A DNA stretch of 64,000 nt, taken from NCBI GenBank assembly GCA_946902985.2, contig OX336389.2:1079653788-1079717787 (forward strand). Direction: 5' to 3'. This DNA is from Meconema thalassinum (Eukaryota; Arthropoda; Insecta; Orthoptera; Tettigoniidae). The position numbers and the translations under genes were made by a program. Position 1 is the first letter of the stretch, and every line of letters starts with the position of its first letter. This document shows, one piece after another, positions 11,110-22,740 of the stretch. The notes under the pieces were generated by a model. That model searched no databases, was not told where the DNA came from, and saw only the letters and a program-made list of their open reading frames with translations.

Positions 11110-11438
11110 TTTTTTTTTTTTTTTTTTTTTCGTGTAGCCTCCTGAGAGGCCGAGTGCAGGTCTTTCTAGTCGACGCCCGTGGGCGACCTGCGCGTCGGGA
11201 TGAGAGATGGAAAGGATGAAGATGAATGAAACTGGGCAAGGATGTGGAAGGAAGCGGCCGTGGCCTGTCAGAAGGTACTGTCCCAGCATTTGCCTGGTGT
11301 TGAAAATGGGAAACCACGGAAAACCATTTCAAGGACAGCCGACGGTGGGGCTCGAACCCACGCGTCTACCGAGTCAGCAGAGAGCTTGGCCCCTTGACCT
11401 AACGCGTAGCTTTAACCCGCGTAGCCACTACTGTCGGT
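11110..11438 (-). mobile_element. SINE type F inserted in the left LTR
   Basis: A 329 bp insertion absent from the right LTR, bounded by atcaatgaaaat at 11098-11109 and 11439-11450. On the minus strand the head starts accgacagtagtggctacgc (B box gggttcgagcccca), followed by the central domain ggttttccgtggtttcccat and a T/A tail of 24 or so residues at 11110-11131. It is younger than the retrotransposon. A small insertion like this dates events cleanly because the empty site is preserved 7.4 kb away. Confidence 0.95.
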
Positions 11439-13759
11439 ATCAATGAAAATGACACTGACAGATACTACCGAGATTAGAGCACAGTAGTTAACAAGAAATT
11501 ATTGTGGAACACACCAAAATATACGGGGGTTCATACTTACCTTTTACTTACCTATTCAATTTAATCTCGGGTCTGGGTTTTCAACTGGATCACTTAATAG
11601 TATGCCCTCACAATAACCTCCACCACGATATTTAAAATGAACCAAGTCGAAAACAAGAAAATTTAAACTGCACAATAATTTATTTCACATAAAAAAAAAA
11701 TTAACAAAATTTAACAACAAAATATACGTGGCAATCAGAAGCCATTGTCAATGCAACCATGTCCTCCTGTAGGACTTGTAGACTTCACATACAAAAATTC
11801 AGCTTTCTCATGCTCAAAAGAACGTAATAATAACAACAATGCACATTGGAATGGATAAGGGAGCTGGGACGAGACATAAAGCATTTGTTTCCTTGTTCAT
11901 GAACTTCACATTTTATTTATAACCGCAAGGCTGCTATGTAGCTGACCTTGGCCTCTATTATTCAGTTATCTGGCCACCTGCAATACACCCTGCACCGTGT
12001 CGCATGCTTGCTTCGTCAAATGGACGCACCTGTGCAACCAATGTTAGCATATGCTAGTTACCTCAGAGCCTAGCTCCTTTTCAAAACACTTTAAATGTTC
12101 ACATTTCAACTCAAATATTATCACGCAAATCTTTTAAATGCTCCGTTCAAATATCCATGGATTACTCTAATAATCCCAAATCTTGTTTAATTGTATATTC
12201 CAATTGTTGAACTAGCGTTGTTTAGAGTATAATAACGAAAACGCTTAATGTTTATAACAAAATGTTCATTAATTATTTATAACATTTTAAATTGTTTATA
12301 CCATTGTCAAACGACAATTGAAAAATTTATACACGCCTCTATTAATCCCGTTCGTTTCAAATTATTATTTAAGATATTTACATAGTTATTTACATTAATT
12401 TATATTATTTATATTAGAAATACATTAAACCACACGTTTATCCGGTTGATAATTACTTAAATCGTGGTGATATAATCGACCAATGAAGGTTAGTAATATT
12501 TAAATTTTAGATTCAGGTTTAATAAGATTTAATAATTATTATTATTATTTGTGACGGTAACCTCCATTCAAACTCGTTATCTCAAATTATTTAAACACTC
12601 TTGTTAATTTTAACAGTAACTTCACATGAATAATTTTCAATGGACCTGAACAATACACTCAGCGGAAAAATACCTCGCTCAAAACGCACAAAATTGCACC
12701 AAAATTGGCCCATAATTCATCATATATCTCATTCATTATATATGGCATCAAAATCTTCCACAATACACACACAAAAAAAAAAACGTCCACTTATAAATTC
12801 ATCATCATCATCAATATTACTGTGGGAACCTCCTTCACTTATTAAAGGGCATTATTCATCAGCGACTTTTACACGTCCACTGAACTAACGATTATAAATC
12901 CATAGTTCCTCTTTAAAAATTCTTATATTCATCAATTGTATCGAAAACTGTTATTATATTTAACCTTCGTGGGTTTCATTCATGAAGCGATATGAAGTAA
13001 AATTTTGCCAGTCACAAATAAATTTAATAGCAAATACGATTAGACACGCCTCCCTGGTCTATCAAAATTGAGATTAATATCATCAAAGTATCGCAGTATA
13101 AAAATACTATCTTCAATCAAAATTCATCTAAACTGCATAAATAGTCGAATAGAATACAATTAGACTGTGGACTGCAACATTATTGTTCCAATCTGGAATT
13201 GAGAAAAACTCCTATCAAATGTTCATTACTATAGTGTACTCAATAAATCGTACTCAAAGTTCATATTTCATAAAATTGTCTATAATGCAATGGTATTTCA
13301 GAATTGACGATAAATGTCTATGTTGCAATCATGTTCATAAAACGACTAGTATTTCTAAGATCGTCGATAAAGTAGTAGATTTTAACGCTTTAAAATCTTT
13401 TAATCATTCTTCTTTCTTGAGGATGACAGAAAATTGGTCAAAGTAATTTGCTGAATAGAATTACTTTAATAAAATGACACGCTGTCTGAATTCAAATTTG
13501 CCATAGAGAATCGTTAACTTTACAGTCAAATCGTGACTACAAAAATATGCAAATTACTGAAAGAATACATAATATCAGTCTCAACTGATCCAAAATTATT
13601 TAAATATGCCAATGACATAATAATGTCTCAATAAATCGTAGAAAAAGGCATAAATCAGCAAAGTGTACAGAAAATCAAGCAAGAATATGGGGCAAAATAT
13701 ATGGGACAGAAAATATGGGAAAAATGGTTGCTCAGATATCGCTAAATGGCTCAAATAAA

Positions 13760-14104
13760 TCAAGAAACGTTCACGACTACCTTATCTGTTGATTGAAGTT
13801 CTAGAGGAAAATTTCCAAAGAAGACTGCTGTTGGTTCCATTTCACCACAGTAAAGATGTGCTCCGACCTCGAACCTGGAACCTGCGCCCTCGGAGAATAG
13901 AACTGCTTCCTCCTCCGGAAATTGCACTGCTCCGTGTAGACGATAGACATCCTTCTGGCAAAACTCTTCTGTGTGAGCCGGGTCCACCCTGGCCTCTCTT
14001 GAAAGTTCCCTGAAGTTCTGGTAGACATTCGCCATGAAGTTTATTGCAATTATTTCCGCAGAAATGTTCATAATTGTGGAGTATGAAGATATTTCCACTG
14101 CCAT
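13760..14104 (-). CDS. Small ORF inside the left LTR, unknown
   Basis: 114 codons in the element's sense strand, ATG to stop, starting MAVEISSYSTIMNISAEIIA. It is present in the right LTR at 20900-21244 with one residue changed (Val to Phe). No domain is recognised. Because the LTRs are almost identical, its conservation says nothing about selection, so it may be chance. Confidence 0.25.
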   Translation of the reverse strand: MAVEISSYSTIMNISAEIIAINFMANVYQNFRELSREARVDPAHTEEFCQKDVYRLHGAVQFPEEEAVLFSEGAGSRFEVGAHLYCGEMEPTAVFFGNFPLELQSTDKVVVNVS

Positions 14105-15333
14105 TTGATGTAATTCAGCGATGGATTACGATGCATGAGTGTAGTTGGATGTTCACTACATGCTCGCTTCTGTAGAATGACGATTAACGAAGCTCCATGT
14201 TGCTATTTCACTCCATTGATGTATGTCCCAATTGCATTAAAGTTTTAGTCTTCCATCTCCACTTCCGTTATAATAATAGTCGAAAGTACTGCCAGATTAT
14301 ATAGTTCCATTGTTGAATGTAGCGTTGTATCACCAAATGTAATCTTCAGTATCACGGTTGCAATACATGTGTCAGCCGTAGCGTAGAATGTGGTATTATA
14401 AAAGTGCTTCTCAGGTGTCGAGAAAATCACTTTTGTCTGCAGTCTTAAAATGCGAATATCTTCCAAAGTATAATAGTGAAAATGTTCAACTTTCGCACAC
14501 GCCTCAATATTGTAATGCACAATTGAATTAGCATAAATGCAGTAGCTAACTTTTGATAGATAATCTTGTAGACTCGTTTATGTGTGCGCTCCAACTTCGC
14601 CTAGTTTTAGTAACCGTAAAATTGCACTGCTGCACGCTCAATGCTTGTTCGATGCTGTGGGCTCTACCACACTTGCTAATGACGACTTGCTTCACTGAAT
14701 AATATATACTTGTTCTATCGGAATTAAGAACTCGAAGTCTGACAATATGAGAATGAGAAAATGAGCCATGAGACCCTGAGAACTTGAGAACTTGAGACAT
14801 GAGAACTTCCTATCTGCTGTGCAAGGCCTTTTATCAACTTCTTAAGGGGCGTATCCATCCCTACCATAGCTTGTTCCTCCGTCATTGCTAGAAGTTCTAA
14901 CTTTGGCTATACTTGACGGATTTTCAAATTTCAAAAACTCATAATTAATTTCTTCAAAATTCCAAATCAATGCCATAACTGAAAATAGTTTTCCACAATT
15001 CTGCATTCCAAAAGTAATTAAATATGGTAATTTCAGTAATCTCCGTCTCCCTCCAAGCTATCATTCATTGGTTCGAGCCTCTCCTCCAATAGCGTAACTT
15101 CATCCTCAGCACAATTCCTTGCTTCCCTGCGACTGCGTCGTAAATCTCAGATCCTTCTCGAACAAAATCATGACGTCACCAAGAATCTCAGCTCATCCAG
15201 CCTACTTGCATGAAGTCTGCGTCATCCGTGCCTACGTCATGAATATACACGTCACAACTATGACGGCCATAACTTTATTCACATATGCCAATACAGCCAC
15301 CGTGGTCTCAGTATAATTCAATTTACGGGGGCA

Positions 15334-15343
15334 TTCTCCCTTC
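15334..15343 (-). other. Polypurine tract of the giant-LTR element
   Basis: On the minus strand gaagggagaa directly abuts the LTR start TGCCCCCG. An all-purine run in this exact place is the normal primer for plus-strand DNA synthesis and fixes the element's orientation. Confidence 0.8.
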
Positions 15344-15516
15344 ACCACGTTTTAAAAACAGTTGCAAATTGTTTTTAAACTCTGTTATAAATATCTGAAT
15401 TCACTTGAACACGAAATTGAATTATAATTCTACTCTTGTATGATATTTCCTCTATGTTCCTTAATCATAAGTCTCTTCTTCTCTGGGTTGTGTGTGGCTA
15501 ATGCATTCTCTCCTCT

Positions 15517-17868
15517 CTACTTTCTCTTCTGTCCTGTATTCCTGTTTTCCAAATTCTGCTGGCTTGTAGAAGGACCAGGGTCGATCACTACATCCTGTCT
15601 TTTCTTCTGGTTTTCAGCTTCCTTCTCTCTTAATTCCTTCAAATACTGCTGACTTTCTTTCTCTCTCTCTTGATACTTGTCCGGTGTCATAACCTGACCT
15701 TGAGAATTCTGATTCCGATTCTGGTACTGGTTATTTCTGTTGTAGTTCCTATTGTACCCATTGTTATTATAATATCTACCTCTTCCGTTATTATAGTTCC
15801 CTCTATTGTTATTCCAGCCTCGTCTTTGCTGATATGGACGGTAACCTTCTGATCCGTTGTTGCGAAAATAATTGTTCCTGTGAGGACCTACAGTTTCAGT
15901 TTTCTCTTCAGTAGGCGTATCAGTTTGCTGAACTTGATCCATGTAGACTGTATTAATGTCTTTGAATTCGTGCCTCTGACCTTTTTGAACCAAATTTGGC
16001 ATTGGACTCGTGTAGTCAAGCCTTCTCAATAGTTCGTCCATACTGGTCAAATCCCTGATATTTGACGATATAATAAGCCTTCTCACCTCCACAGGTAGCA
16101 TACGTGAAATAGCATCTATCAACTGCTCTGTCGACAATGGGGGTTGCAAAAATCTCAAGCGCGATAACTGGCTCGTGAAGAAATCAGCGTACCGTGTTGG
16201 AAGAGTACCCGAATACTTCCTCGAGTATACCTCAGCTCTTAATGACTTTTGTGCTTCTATTGACCAGAATCGTTTTATCAGTGCCTCTGCAAATTCAACG
16301 AAATTACTAAAAGTGTACCGAAATGCCCTGAACCACTCAAGGGGTCCTCCAGCTAGAAATCTTTCTACGATTCTCATCTCTCTTTCTCTAGGAATATGGG
16401 CTTCAATAAAATAGTCTTTCAGGTTTCTGATATACTCTATCGGTGTTAGACTATCTGTATTACTAAATTTCTGAGGCTTGTCCTCAAAGTTTCGGATGAC
16501 TGTCACATTTCTTGGATATGAATCCATGTAATTCTTCCCACTATCACGATATTTCCATTCAGGTTCAATATTCCTATCCTCTTCTTCTTCCCGGAATCTG
16601 AATATACGTTCCTCAGTACTAATATCTCTCTCTTCAGTAGCGAGGTTACATCTTCTCACGTAATTCCTATTATCTTCACAAGTCAACCCTTCTGGATCCT
16701 TATCTGTGATTTCCGTGATGACTTTCCTAATCAACTCTTCTTTATACGTTTCCATCATGCTAGCTTCTCCTAGTTTCAAATTCTGAAGTTTGCTCGTAGT
16801 TTCATTGACATCAGAGACAACCTTATGAATTTGTTCCTCTAACGCGGTTTTTAATGCTTGCACGTCCTGGCCTATTTGAGTTCTATCCTCTACCTGCTTT
16901 TCGGATAGCGAATCCATCCTTATATTCAAGTCCTTTCTAATTTGAACTACCTCATTATTTATATCTACTTGTGTACTGGCAAGTTTTCGTTCAATTCGCT
17001 CCTGAATCTGATTGACATGTTCCCCACTTGACCTGTTCCATTCATCTTTCCAAACCGTTACATTTGCAGTTAACATTTCAGCAATATCTACTTCAATGTC
17101 TTCCTTAAGTAAACGATTATGATCCAAGACTTGGGTCCTCATGACCTCTACATCATGTTTTAATCCAGCTAGAGAAGCTGTTGTCCTAACAGACTCGTCA
17201 ACCAATCTAGTTGTTAAAGCACTAATGTTACGAGTACAAAGCGTTTTTGAAGTTTCAATTTCTTCTCTAACCTTATTAACATCAGTTTGAACTTTGGCAA
17301 TGTCTACAAAAACTGTATTAACTTCTATTTGCATCTTATTGATATCGCTTTGCATATCATTAACATCAGAATGAATATTATTTATGTCTACTTGAACGTT
17401 TGACACATCGGTTCGAACATTTCTAATCTCTCTTTGAACTTCTTCTACCTTGTCTTGTACAGTAGCAACATCATTCCTAACAACGATTACTTCTGCTCTA
17501 GCACATGAAATATCACCCCGGACATTAGCAACATCAAGATTCAACATATTAAGGTCCTTATGTACATTGGAAACATCTTTATGGACATTGGATAAATCTA
17601 CTTTAACATCCGAGACATCTTTGTGGACATTGGATAAATCTACTTTAACATCTGAGACATCCTTGTGAATGTCAGTCAGGGCATTCTGGATTCCCTGGGT
17701 ACTGGTCTGTAAACGCGACACATTATTTTCCAAGTTTGCAGAACTGGTCTGAAGAACTTTCAAACTTTCATCCAGCCTAATAGACAAATTACTAGCATTC
17801 TCCTCCATCATCTGCTTCATACTGTTGGACATCTCCTCCAACATCTTTCTCATACTCTCATCTGCCAT
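15517..17868 (-). CDS. gag: Gag-like structural protein, 783 residues
   Basis: The only long ORF of the giant-LTR element, intact from MADESMRKML to QKRK. Residues 1-205 contain heptad or 14-residue repeats (V-x2-D-V/I-x2-V), including near-exact repeats at about 67-110 of the NVHKDVSDVKVDLS type (42 bp in DNA), predicting a long coiled coil that continues with gaps to about 380. Residues about 467-600 resemble the retrotransposon Gag (capsid) domain: F-x-N-T-D...P-I-E-Y-I-x-N-L, FLAGGPLEWFRAF, then F-A-E-A-L-I-K-R-F. Residues 664-722 are rich in N, R, G and Y; no C-x2-C-x4-H-x4-C knuckle is present, so RNA binding may depend on this basic tract. The C-terminus is K/E/Q-rich. No catalytic domain follows. 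The role is inferred: particle assembly and RNA packaging in the cytoplasm. Confidence 0.85.
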   Translation of the reverse strand: MADESMRKMLEEMSNSMKQMMEENASNLSIRLDESLKVLQTSSANLENNVSRLQTSTQGIQNALTDIHKDVSDVKVDLSNVHKDVSDVKVDLSNVHKDVSNVHKDLNMLNLDVANVRGDISCARAEVIVVRNDVATVQDKVEEVQREIRNVRTDVSNVQVDINNIHSDVNDMQSDINKMQIEVNTVFVDIAKVQTDVNKVREEIETSKTLCTRNISALTTRLVDESVRTTASLAGLKHDVEVMRTQVLDHNRLLKEDIEVDIAEMLTANVTVWKDEWNRSSGEHVNQIQERIERKLASTQVDINNEVVQIRKDLNIRMDSLSEKQVEDRTQIGQDVQALKTALEEQIHKVVSDVNETTSKLQNLKLGEASMMETYKEELIRKVITEITDKDPEGLTCEDNRNYVRRCNLATEERDISTEERIFRFREEEEDRNIEPEWKYRDSGKNYMDSYPRNVTVIRNFEDKPQKFSNTDSLTPIEYIRNLKDYFIEAHIPREREMRIVERFLAGGPLEWFRAFRYTFSNFVEFAEALIKRFWSIEAQKSLRAEVYSRKYSGTLPTRYADFFTSQLSRLRFLQPPLSTEQLIDAISRMLPVEVRRLIISSNIRDLTSMDELLRRLDYTSPMPNLVQKGQRHEFKDINTVYMDQVQQTDTPTEEKTETVGPHRNNYFRNNGSEGYRPYQQRRGWNNNRGNYNNGRGRYYNNNGYNRNYNRNNQYQNRNQNSQGQVMTPDKYQEREKESQQYLKELREKEAENQKKRQDVVIDPGPSTSQQNLENRNTGQKRK

Positions 17869-18501
17869 CTCAATAATATTTCAATAATAGACTGCTTTAG
17901 GGACATACATCAAACAGATCAAGATAACAACATCTGAGCAACATCCTTCACCATATATAAGTTTGAGCAATTTTCTGTCTTAAATCTAACTTATAATTAG
18001 CTTATCACTAACTTCATAAACACCCTATGTTGAAATAAACTCAAGCACATGTTCAAATCTCTTTGGTTCATTTTAAAATATCCTAACACAAATAATTTAC
18101 ATTTACAATCCAAATAGTTTAATTTTTTCTTTAATATGACTAAACATGTCATAAGCCGGTCAAATAAAATAAGACTCCAGATCATAGGCGATTTTTCTAA
18201 GTTTCCAGCCTATTTAACCTCTCTCAGGTTGTATAAGATCTGATCTTTTCTGAGTGTAATTTTCCTAATACAACACAACATTTAATCCCTATATAATCAC
18301 ACTCTCAAATTCTACAATTGGCCAAGACATCTAACAAAGAAACAACCTCTTTATTTGAGTCTTCACAATCCCATTGACATCGATAACTTGGTAATCCAAT
18401 GTTATTCGAACACTCCACACGTTGATTGCACCAATCCAACTGGCGTTCAACCTGGTAATCCAGTTTTGCAGATCCCCACGAAATTGCGGTGTCAATCCTA
18501 C
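17869..18501 (-). other. Leader between the upstream LTR and gag
   Basis: 633 bp that should hold the primer-binding site and packaging signal. Directly after the LTR the minus strand reads gtaggattgacaccgcaatt, which lacks the usual TGG start; a tggggatctgc lies 23 bases in. Two short ORFs (17997-18185 and 18331-18561, minus) have no recognisable domain. Confidence 0.5.
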
Positions 18502-21500
18502 TGTCCCCGATAATCCGGATAGTAGGCTGTCAGATATCCACCCCCTCAATCGGATTGCCAATAATCAATCGCACCGGCACAGCTACATCAATGAAAATGG
18601 CACTGACAGATACTACCGAGATTAGAGCACAGTAGTTAACAAGAAATTATTGTGGAACACACCAAAATATACGGGGGTTCATACTTACCTTTTACTTACC
18701 TATTCAATTTAATCTCGGGTCTGGGTTTTCAACTGGATCACTTAATAGTATGCCCTCACAATAACCTCCACCACGATATTTAAAATGAACCAAGTCGAAA
18801 ACAAGAAAATTTAAACTGCACAATAATTTATTTCACATAAAAAAACAAACAAATTTTAACAACAAAATATACGTGGCAATCAGAAGCCATTGTTAATGCA
18901 ACCATGTCCTCCTGTAGGACTTGTAGACTTCACATACAAAAATTCAGCTTTCTCTAGCTCAAAAGAACGTAATAATAACAACAATGCACATTGGAATGGA
19001 TAAGGGAGCTGGGACGAGACATAAAGCATTTGTTTCCTTGTTCATGAACTTCACATTTTATTTATAACCGCAAGGCTGCTATGTAGCTGACCTTGGCCTC
19101 TATTATTCAGTTATCTGGCCACCTGCAATACACCCTGCACCGTGTCGCATGCTTGCTTCGTCAAATGGACGCACCTGTGCAACCAATGTTAGCATATGCT
19201 AGTTACCTCAGAGCCTAGCTCCTTTTCAAAACACTTTAAATGTTCACATTTCAACTCAAATATTATCACGCAAATCTTTTAAATGCTCCGTTCAAATATC
19301 AATGGATTACTCTAATAATCCCAAATCTTGTTTAATTGTATATTCCAATTGTTGAACTAGCGTTGTTTAGAGTATAATAACGAAAACGCTTAATGTTTAT
19401 AACAAAATGTTCATTAATTATTTATAACATTTTAAATTGTTTATAACATTGTCAAACGAAAATTGAAAAATTTATACACGCCTCTATTAATCCCGTTCGT
19501 TTCAAATTATTATTAAAGATATTTACATAGTTATTTACATTAATTTATATTATTTATATTAGAAATACATTAAACCACACGTTTATCCGGTTGATAATTA
19601 CTTAAATCGTGGTGATATAATCGACCAATGAAGGTTAGTTATATTTAAATTTTAGATTCTGGTTTAATAAGATTTAATAATTATTATTATTTGTGACGGT
19701 AACCTCCATTCAAACTCGTTATCTCAAATTATTTAAACACTCTTGTTAATTTTAACAGTAACTTCACATGAATAATTTTCAATGGACCTGAACAATACAC
19801 TCAGCGGAAAAATACCTCGCTCAAAACGCACAAAATTGCACCAAAATTGGCCCATAATTCATCATATATCTCATTCATTATATATGGCATCAAAATCTTC
19901 CACAATACACACACACAAAAAAACTTCCACTTATAAATTCATCATCATCATCAATATTACTGTGGGAACCTCCTTCACTTATTAAAGGGCATTATTCATC
20001 AGCGACTTTTACACTTCCACTGAACTAACGATTATACATCCATAGTTCCTCTTTAAAAATTCTTATATTCATCAATTGTATCGAAAACTGTTATTATATT
20101 TAACCTTCGTGGGTTTCATTCATGAAGCGATATGAAGTAAAATTTTGCCAGTCACAAATAAATTTAATAGCAAATACGATTAGACACGCCTCCCTGGTCT
20201 ATCAAAATTGAGATTAATATCATCAAAGCATCGCAGTATAAAAATACTATCTTCAATCAAAATTCATCTAAACTGCATAAATAGTCGAATAGAATACAAT
20301 TAGACTGTGGACTGCAACATTATTGTTCCAATCTAGAATTGAGAAAAACTCCTATCAAATGTTCATTACTATAGTGTACTCAATAAATCGTACTCAAAGT
20401 TCATATTTCATAAAATTGTCTATAATGCAATGGTATTTCAGAATTGACGATAAATGTCTATGTTGCAATCATGTTCATAAAACGACTAGTATTTCTAAGA
20501 TCGTCGATAAAGTAGTAGATTTTAACGCTCTAAAATCTTTTAATCATTCTTCTTTCTTGAGGATGACAGAAAATTGGTCAAAGTAATTTACTGAATAGAA
20601 TTACTTTAATAAAATGACACGCTGTCTGAATTCAAATTTGCCATAGAGAATCGTTAACTTTACAGTCAAATCGTGACTACAAAAATATGCAAATTACTGA
20701 AAGAATACATAATATCAGTCTCAACTGATCCAAAATTATTTAAATATGCCAATGACATAATAATGTCTCAATAAATCGTAGAAAAAGGCATAAATCAGCA
20801 AAGTGTACAGAAAATCAAGCAAGAATATGGGGCAAAATATATGGGACAGAAAATATGGGAAAAATGGTTGCTCAGATATCGCTAAATGGCTCAAATAAAT
20901 CAAGAAACGTTCACGACTACCTTATCTGTTGATTGAAGTTCTAGAGGAAAATTTCCAAAGAAGACTGCTGTTGGTTCCATTTCACCACAGTAAAGATGTG
21001 CTCCGACCTCGAACCTGGAACCTGCGCCCTCGGAGAATAGAACTGCTTCCTCCTCCGGAAATTGCACTGCTCCGTGTAGACGATAGACATCCTTCTGGCA
21101 AAACTCTTCTGTGTGAGCCGGGTCCACCCTGGCCTCTCTTGAAAGTTCCCTGAAGTTCTGGTAGAAATTCGCCATGAAGTTTATTGCAATTATTTCCGCA
21201 GAAATGTTCATAATTGTGGAGTATGAAGATATTTCCACTGCCATTTGATGTAATTCAGCGATGGATTACGATGCATGAGTGTAGTTGGATGTTCACTACA
21301 TGCTCGCTTCTGTAGAATGACGATTAACGAAGCTCCATGTTGCTATTTCACTCCATTGATGTATGTCCCAATTGCATTAAAGTTTTAGTCTTCCATCTCC
21401 ACTTCCGTTATAATAATAGTCGAAAGTACTGCCAGATTATATAGTTCCATTGTAGAATGTAGCGTTGTATCACCAAATGTAATCTTCAGTATCACGGTTG

Positions 21501-22473
21501 CAATACATGTGTCAGCCGTAGCGTAGAATGTGGTATTATAAAAGTGCTTCTCAGGTGTCGAGAAAATCACTTTTGTCTGCAGTCTTAAAATGCGAATATC
21601 TTCCAAAGTATAATAGTGAAAATGTTCAACTTTCGCACACGCCTCAATATTGTAATGCACAATTGAATTAGCATAAATGCAGTAGCTAACTTTTGATAGA
21701 TAATCTTGTAGACTCGTTTATGTGTGCGCTCCAACTTCGCCTAGTTTTAGTAACCGTAAAATTGCACTGCTGCACGCTCAATGCTTGTTCGATGCTGTGG
21801 GCTCTACCACACTTGCTAATGACGACTTGCTTCACTGAATAATATATACTTGTTCTATCGGAATTAAGAACTCGAAGTCTGACAATATGAGAATGAGAAA
21901 ATGAGCCATGAGACCCTGAGAACTTGAGAACTTGAGACATGAGAACTTCCTATCTGCTGTGCAAGGCCTTTTATCAACTTCTTAAGGGGCGTATCCATCC
22001 CTACCATAGCTTGTTCCTCCGTCATTGCTAGAAGTTCTAACTTTGGCTATACTTGACGGATTTTCAAATTTCAAATACTCATAATTAATTTCTTCAAAAT
22101 TCCAAATCAATGCCATAACTGAAAATAGTTTTCCACAATTCTGCATTCCAAAAGTAATTAAATATGGTAATTTCAGTAATCTCCGTCTCCCTCCAAGCTA
22201 TCATTCATTGGTTCGAGCCTCTCCTCCAATAGCGTAACTTCTTCCTCAGCACAATTCCTTGCTTCCCTGCGACTGCGTCGTAAATCTCAGATCCTTCTCG
22301 AACAAAATCATGACGTCACCAAGAATCTCAGCTCATCCAGCCTACTTGCATGAAGTCTGCGTCATCCGTGCCTACGTCATGAATATACACGTCACAACTA
22401 TGACGGCCATAACTTTATTCACATATGCCAATACAGCCACCGTGGTCTCAGTATAATTCAATTTACGGGGGCA
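18502..22473 (-). repeat. LTR, right copy (5' LTR in element sense)
   Basis: 3972 bp, the uninterrupted copy, with the same TG...CA ends. It carries the same small ORF at 20900-21244 as the left LTR. At about 4 kb it is far longer than the few hundred bases usual for insect Ty3/Gypsy LTRs. Confidence 0.95.
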
Positions 22474-22477
22474 GTAC

Positions 22478-22740
22478 CTTCTTCAAGGCCACGGCCGCCT
22501 CCTTCCCTCTTCCTTGCCTATCCATCCTGACCATCCATTACCTTCCTTCATGAGGCCCCTGTTCGCTTTGCAGGTGAGGCCGCCTGGGCGAGGTGCCAAT
22601 CACACCTCACCAGTTGTATCCCTTCCGATTAGATGTTCCCAGTTCTAGGACACTGCCCGTAGAGGCGGTAGTGGTGAGTTCCCTCGCTGAGTCCGTTGGT
22701 TCCACCAACCTGGAGGGTAAAGGACTAAGAAAAGAAGAAG
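22478..22740 (+). mobile_element. SINE type E, right half
   Basis: Continues the SINE cut at 11012, starting after the second GTAC with cttcttcaaggccacggccg. It ends with aaagaagaag before accgtaaataca at 22741-22752. The match to the full reverse copy at 23722-24217 confirms the order. Confidence 0.92.

Larger units (their letters stand above)
11013..15333 (-). repeat. LTR, left copy (3' LTR in element sense)
   Basis: 4321 bp, or about 3980 bp without the 341 bp added by a later SINE insertion and its target duplication. By eye it differs from the right LTR at about 22 substitutions plus small indels in A and ATT runs. On the sense strand a TATA-like gataaaagg lies at 14827-14835, about 0.5 kb into the LTR, and several short gagaactt repeats lie near 14775-14805; promoter use is a guess. 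Confidence 0.95.
11013..22473 (-). mobile_element. Giant-LTR, gag-only LTR retrotransposon
   Basis: An 11,461 bp element read on the minus strand. Two long direct repeats of about 4 kb (11013-15333 and 18502-22473) begin TGTCCCCG and end GGGGGCA on the plus strand, which is TG...CA in either orientation. The element is flanked by the 4 bp duplication GTAC (11009-11012 and 22474-22477) within a SINE. Beside the downstream LTR on the minus strand is a purine tract, gaagggagaa (15334-15343), the expected polypurine primer. The 3.17 kb interior has one long ORF, a Gag-like protein, and no protease, reverse transcriptase, RNase H or integrase. A standard TGG-starting primer-binding site next to the upstream LTR was not seen. 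Gag domain type and 4 bp duplication suggest the Ty3/Gypsy lineage (inference). It must depend on another element's enzymes. Confidence 0.93.

Noticed and set aside
12640..12888. Small plus-strand ORFs in the LTRs (also 13183-13446, 15119-15316 and right-LTR counterparts)
   Set aside because: Antisense to the element, short and without domains; their repetition only reflects LTR identity.
15670..15852. Ile/Val-rich plus-strand ORF
   Set aside because: Antisense of the Asn/Arg-rich region of Gag.
11013..22473. Segmental duplication of a host locus instead of an LTR element
   Set aside because: TG...CA ends, 4 bp target duplication, adjoining polypurine tract and interruption of a SINE fit retrotransposition, not duplication.
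11013..22473. Endogenous retrovirus with env
   Set aside because: No envelope or pol frame exists between gag and the downstream LTR; only 173 bases separate them.
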